A DNA stretch of 64,000 nt from Scytonema sp035967975 (GTDB lineage: Bacteria > Cyanobacteriota > Cyanobacteriia > Cyanobacteriales > Nostocaceae), in contig JAWQFQ010000011.1 of assembly GCA_035967975.1 (NCBI GenBank), forward strand, positions 22,144 through 86,143, in the 5' to 3' direction. This document shows positions 61,412 through 64,000 of this stretch, in pieces; position 1 is the first letter of the stretch, and each line of letters starts with the position of its first letter. Made by a program: the position numbers and the translations under genes. The notes under the pieces are model-generated. The model did no database searches. It was not told the origin of the DNA and was given only the letters and a program-made list of their open reading frames with translations.

Positions 61412-64000
61412 AACATTCACACCTACACCTCTTTCATTTGTATGAAAGGATACAGAGTCTCATTTTCCTCGATGAAGACCCAATCAGTTTCACTCCCGCA
61501 ACGGGTTTCATTTATATGAAAGCTCTAGACAACGCACGCGCTAACATTAGAGCTTGTTTCAATCCCGCGAACGGGTTTCATTTATATGAAAGCAAGTCGC
61601 CTTATTTTGGTTAGCGGCGCAAGATAGCTAGTTTCAATCCCGCGAACGGGTTTCATTTATATGAAAGACTTGAAGAAATATTCAATTACGGTGTACGAAC
61701 TGGTTTCAATCCCGCGAACGGGTTTCATTTATATGAAAGTCCTTGGACTCTAACAACCTTTATTGATTGGTGGGAGTGTTTCAATCCCGCGAACGGGTTT
61801 CATTTATATGAAAGTGACATCAATAATCGTTTGCCAGAAACTAGCTATAAGTTTCAATCCCGCGAACGGGTTTCATTTATATGAAAGCTCTAATCCTTCT
61901 TTATCAGTTTTGCTTAGTTTGTGTTTCAATCCCGCGAACGGGTTTCATTTATATGAAAGTTACCAGAACAATTAGTAACAAAAATATATCTTTTCGTTTC
62001 AATCCCGCGAACGGGTTTCATTTATATGAAAGATCTGTTACTAGTAACACGGGGTAGACACTATATCGTTTCAATCCCGCGAACGGGTTTCATTTATATG
62101 AAAGTCTAAACCAGTTCGCCTAGTTGGAAATATTATCGAACGTTTCAATCCCGCGAACGGGTTTCATTTATATGAAAGCCATTCATCATGAATTAAAACA
62201 CGACCGCAAGTTTGTTGTTTCAATCCCGCGAACGGGTTTCATTTATATGAAAGAGGCAAGGGGTCATTGAAGCGTGGAAACAATTTTTCGTTTCAATCCC
62301 GCGAACGGGTTTCATTTATATGAAAGAAAAAAATCTGCGATTATAGGGATGAGAGCGTTATGTTTCAATCCCGCGAACGGGTTTCATTTATATGAAAGCT
62401 GAGGTCGCTAGGGAAGGTAGTATCGGGTGAAACAGTTTCAATCCCGCGAACGGGTTTCATTTATATGAAAGAATCTGTCATCGATGCAGTGGGCGAGTAC
62501 GTAAAACGTTTCAATCCCGCGAACGGGTTTCATTTATATGAAAGCCTCCTATTTTTGAATTCTACCCTCCCACTGAATTGTTTCAATCCCGCGAACGGGT
62601 TTCATTTATATGAAAGTATGCAAAATTTTTATTTGGCATAGTCTAAGAATAGGTTTCAATCCCGCGAACGGGTTTCATTTATATGAAAGTAATGCCCAAG
62701 ACGAAAACATAATCGATGGAGAAGATGTTTCAATCCCGCGAACGGGTTTCATTTATATGAAAGCAGCCAAGGTGTCCCCGGTGGGGGTACCCATTTTAGG
62801 TTTCAATCCCGCGAACGGGTTTCATTTATATGAAAGTTCTACAGATTTCCCGTTACGATTTTTGTTAATGGTTTCAATCCCGCGAACGGGTTTCATTTAT
62901 ATGAAAGTTCTTTAAAATTCCAGCGACTACCTTGTATTGGAAACGTTTCAATCCCGCGAACGGGTTTCATTTATATGAAAGACCATACCAGTCACACCCC
63001 CAATTAGTGGATTTGCAGGTTTCAATCCCGCGAACGGGTTTCATTTATATGAAAGTTAAACTCTGCTTTTTCAAACTCCGCTTCTAAGTTCTGTTTCAAT
63101 CCCGCGAACGGGTTTCATTTATATGAAAGTTTTGAAGTCCTCAATCTTCATTCTGAGTCTATTGGGTTTCAATCCCGCGAACGGGTTTCATTTATATGAA
63201 AGATTTTGATTAGTTACGGTTTGGAATTTATACGCAAGTTTCAATCCCGCGAACGGGTTTCATTTATATGAAAGATTCAAGTATGCGTTGAGCTTCTTTA
63301 AATTGTGATTCGTTTCAATCCCGCGAACGGGTTTCATTTATATGAAAGCAGTATGAATCAAAACTTAAAAATCGTCTTCATTATGTTTCAATCCCGCGAA
63401 CGGGTTTCATTTATATGAAAGTATCCTAGAAAGGCAACTCGTCACCATGCAAGAAAGGTTTCAATCCCGCGAACGGGTTTCATTTATATGAAAGTAAAAA
63501 ACTTGGCTTGTTTGCTTGGACCGCAGAGTTTCAATCCCGCGAACGGGTTTCATTTATATGAAAGCAAAATGAGCCGCAACTACAACGAGTTGATTAAGGT
63601 TTCAATCCCGCGAACGGGTTTCATTTATATGAAAGTTCATCTACGACTATATTTACTCCTGCAGATTCGTTTCAATCCCGCGAACGGGTTTCATTTATAT
63701 GAAAGTTTGAAATTTGTTTTTTGTCTTTTGTGTGAAGAAGTTTCAATCCCGCGAACGGGTTTCATTTATATGAAAGTTTGGAAAATTTTAAGACGCAGAT
63801 TAAAAGTGAAAATGGTTTCAATCCCGCGAACGGGTTTCATTTATATGAAAGTCCGTATAAAATTTGTTTTGGAACCGTGGTTTGAAATCGTTTCAATCCC
63901 GCGAACGGGTTTCATTTATATGAAAGAATTCTCATTAAATGCCTTAGAAAAAGAAATAGAATTGTTTCAATCCCGCGAACGGGTTTCATTTATATGAAAG
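61412..64000 (-). CRISPR. CRISPR array, 34 intact 37-bp repeats plus degenerate left end
   Basis: On the + strand the repeat begins GTTTCAATCCCGCGAACGGG and ends TTTCATTTATATGAAAG. Perfect copies start at 61556, 61631, 61703, 61778, 61851, 61923, 61996 and so on to 63890 and 63964; the last ends exactly at base 64000, so the array continues outside. A 36-bp copy with two changes is at 61487-61522, and a further decayed copy ends at 61448 (CTTTCATTTGTATGAAAG). The 34 spacers between 61522 and 63964 are 33-38 bp and all differ. Read on the - strand the repeat ends GGGATTGAAAC, giving the usual ATTGAAAC crRNA handle, and the degenerate repeats mark the leader-distal end. Transcription is therefore probably right to left, with the leader and cas genes beyond the right edge. 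The subtype cannot be decided. Confidence 0.98.

Noticed and set aside
61763..63997. Long frames with repeated NPANGFHLYES and PRTGFIYMK peptides
   Set aside because: They are translations of the CRISPR repeats, not proteins.

Overview
The window is chromosomal DNA of a filamentous, probably heterocyst-forming cyanobacterium (Nostocales type). The signs are abundant HIP1 octamers (GCGATCGC), short tandem 7-mer repeats (TTAGCAA, GGGCAAT, TTATGAA), a thioredoxin reductase fused to thioredoxin, an AgrE-type arginine-guanidine-removing enzyme, zinc-ribbon Ser/Thr kinase and PP2C signalling proteins, and miniature inverted-repeat elements built on CCCCCTAGCCCCCC/GGGGGATTTAGGGGGA cores. No tRNA, rRNA or transposase gene was recognised.

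Layout. 1-4.3 kb: the tail of a sensor histidine kinase, a zinc-ribbon PP2C phosphatase, an FHA/zinc-ribbon Ser/Thr kinase and a small DUF4327-like protein. 5.2-9.5 kb: a rearranged accessory patch holding two tandem copies of a papain-fold toxin plus its presumed immunity gene (the second toxin has a stop codon just after the catalytic His motif), followed by a truncated copy of an ABC-ATPase/TOPRIM pair. 9.6-23.6 kb: surface-glycan genes, namely UDP-galactopyranose mutase, a fused GT2+GT4 protein of 1158 aa, two TPR/O-GlcNAc-transferase-like proteins and a GT4. An intact ABC-ATPase/TOPRIM pair sits among them between 155-bp direct repeats. 23.8-33.6 kb: housekeeping genes, including a pilin-like protein, NTRC, a PD-(D/E)XK-like protein, a peptide-type ABC permease, a ROK sugar kinase, CTP synthase and a cell-wall amidase.

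33.6-50.8 kb: a long repeat-rich upstream region, then an exopolysaccharide cluster on the + strand: Wzc-type tyrosine kinase, serine-acetyltransferase-like protein, seven glycosyltransferases, an O-antigen ligase/polymerase and a Wzx-type flippase. 50.8-56 kb: a DUF2085 membrane protein, AgrE, a fragment of the immunity-like family, and a second, diverged ABC-ATPase/TOPRIM pair. 56-61.4 kb: a Tat-exported Gfo/Idh/MocA oxidoreductase, two PIN-toxin/antitoxin pairs, RNase D and gene remnants. 61.4-64.0 kb: a CRISPR array with 34 identical 37-bp repeats plus degenerate copies at the left end. It runs off the right edge, and no cas gene is in the window.

The most interesting pattern is the recurring two-gene module of a DUF3226-like TOPRIM protein behind an AAA15/ABC-type ATPase. 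It occurs three times (one copy truncated). Two copies are bracketed by long direct repeats of unrelated local DNA, and two lie next to the toxin-immunity family. The architecture parallels known ATPase+TOPRIM anti-phage systems (PARIS, AbiL, OLD-like), so a defence role is a reasonable but untested inference.
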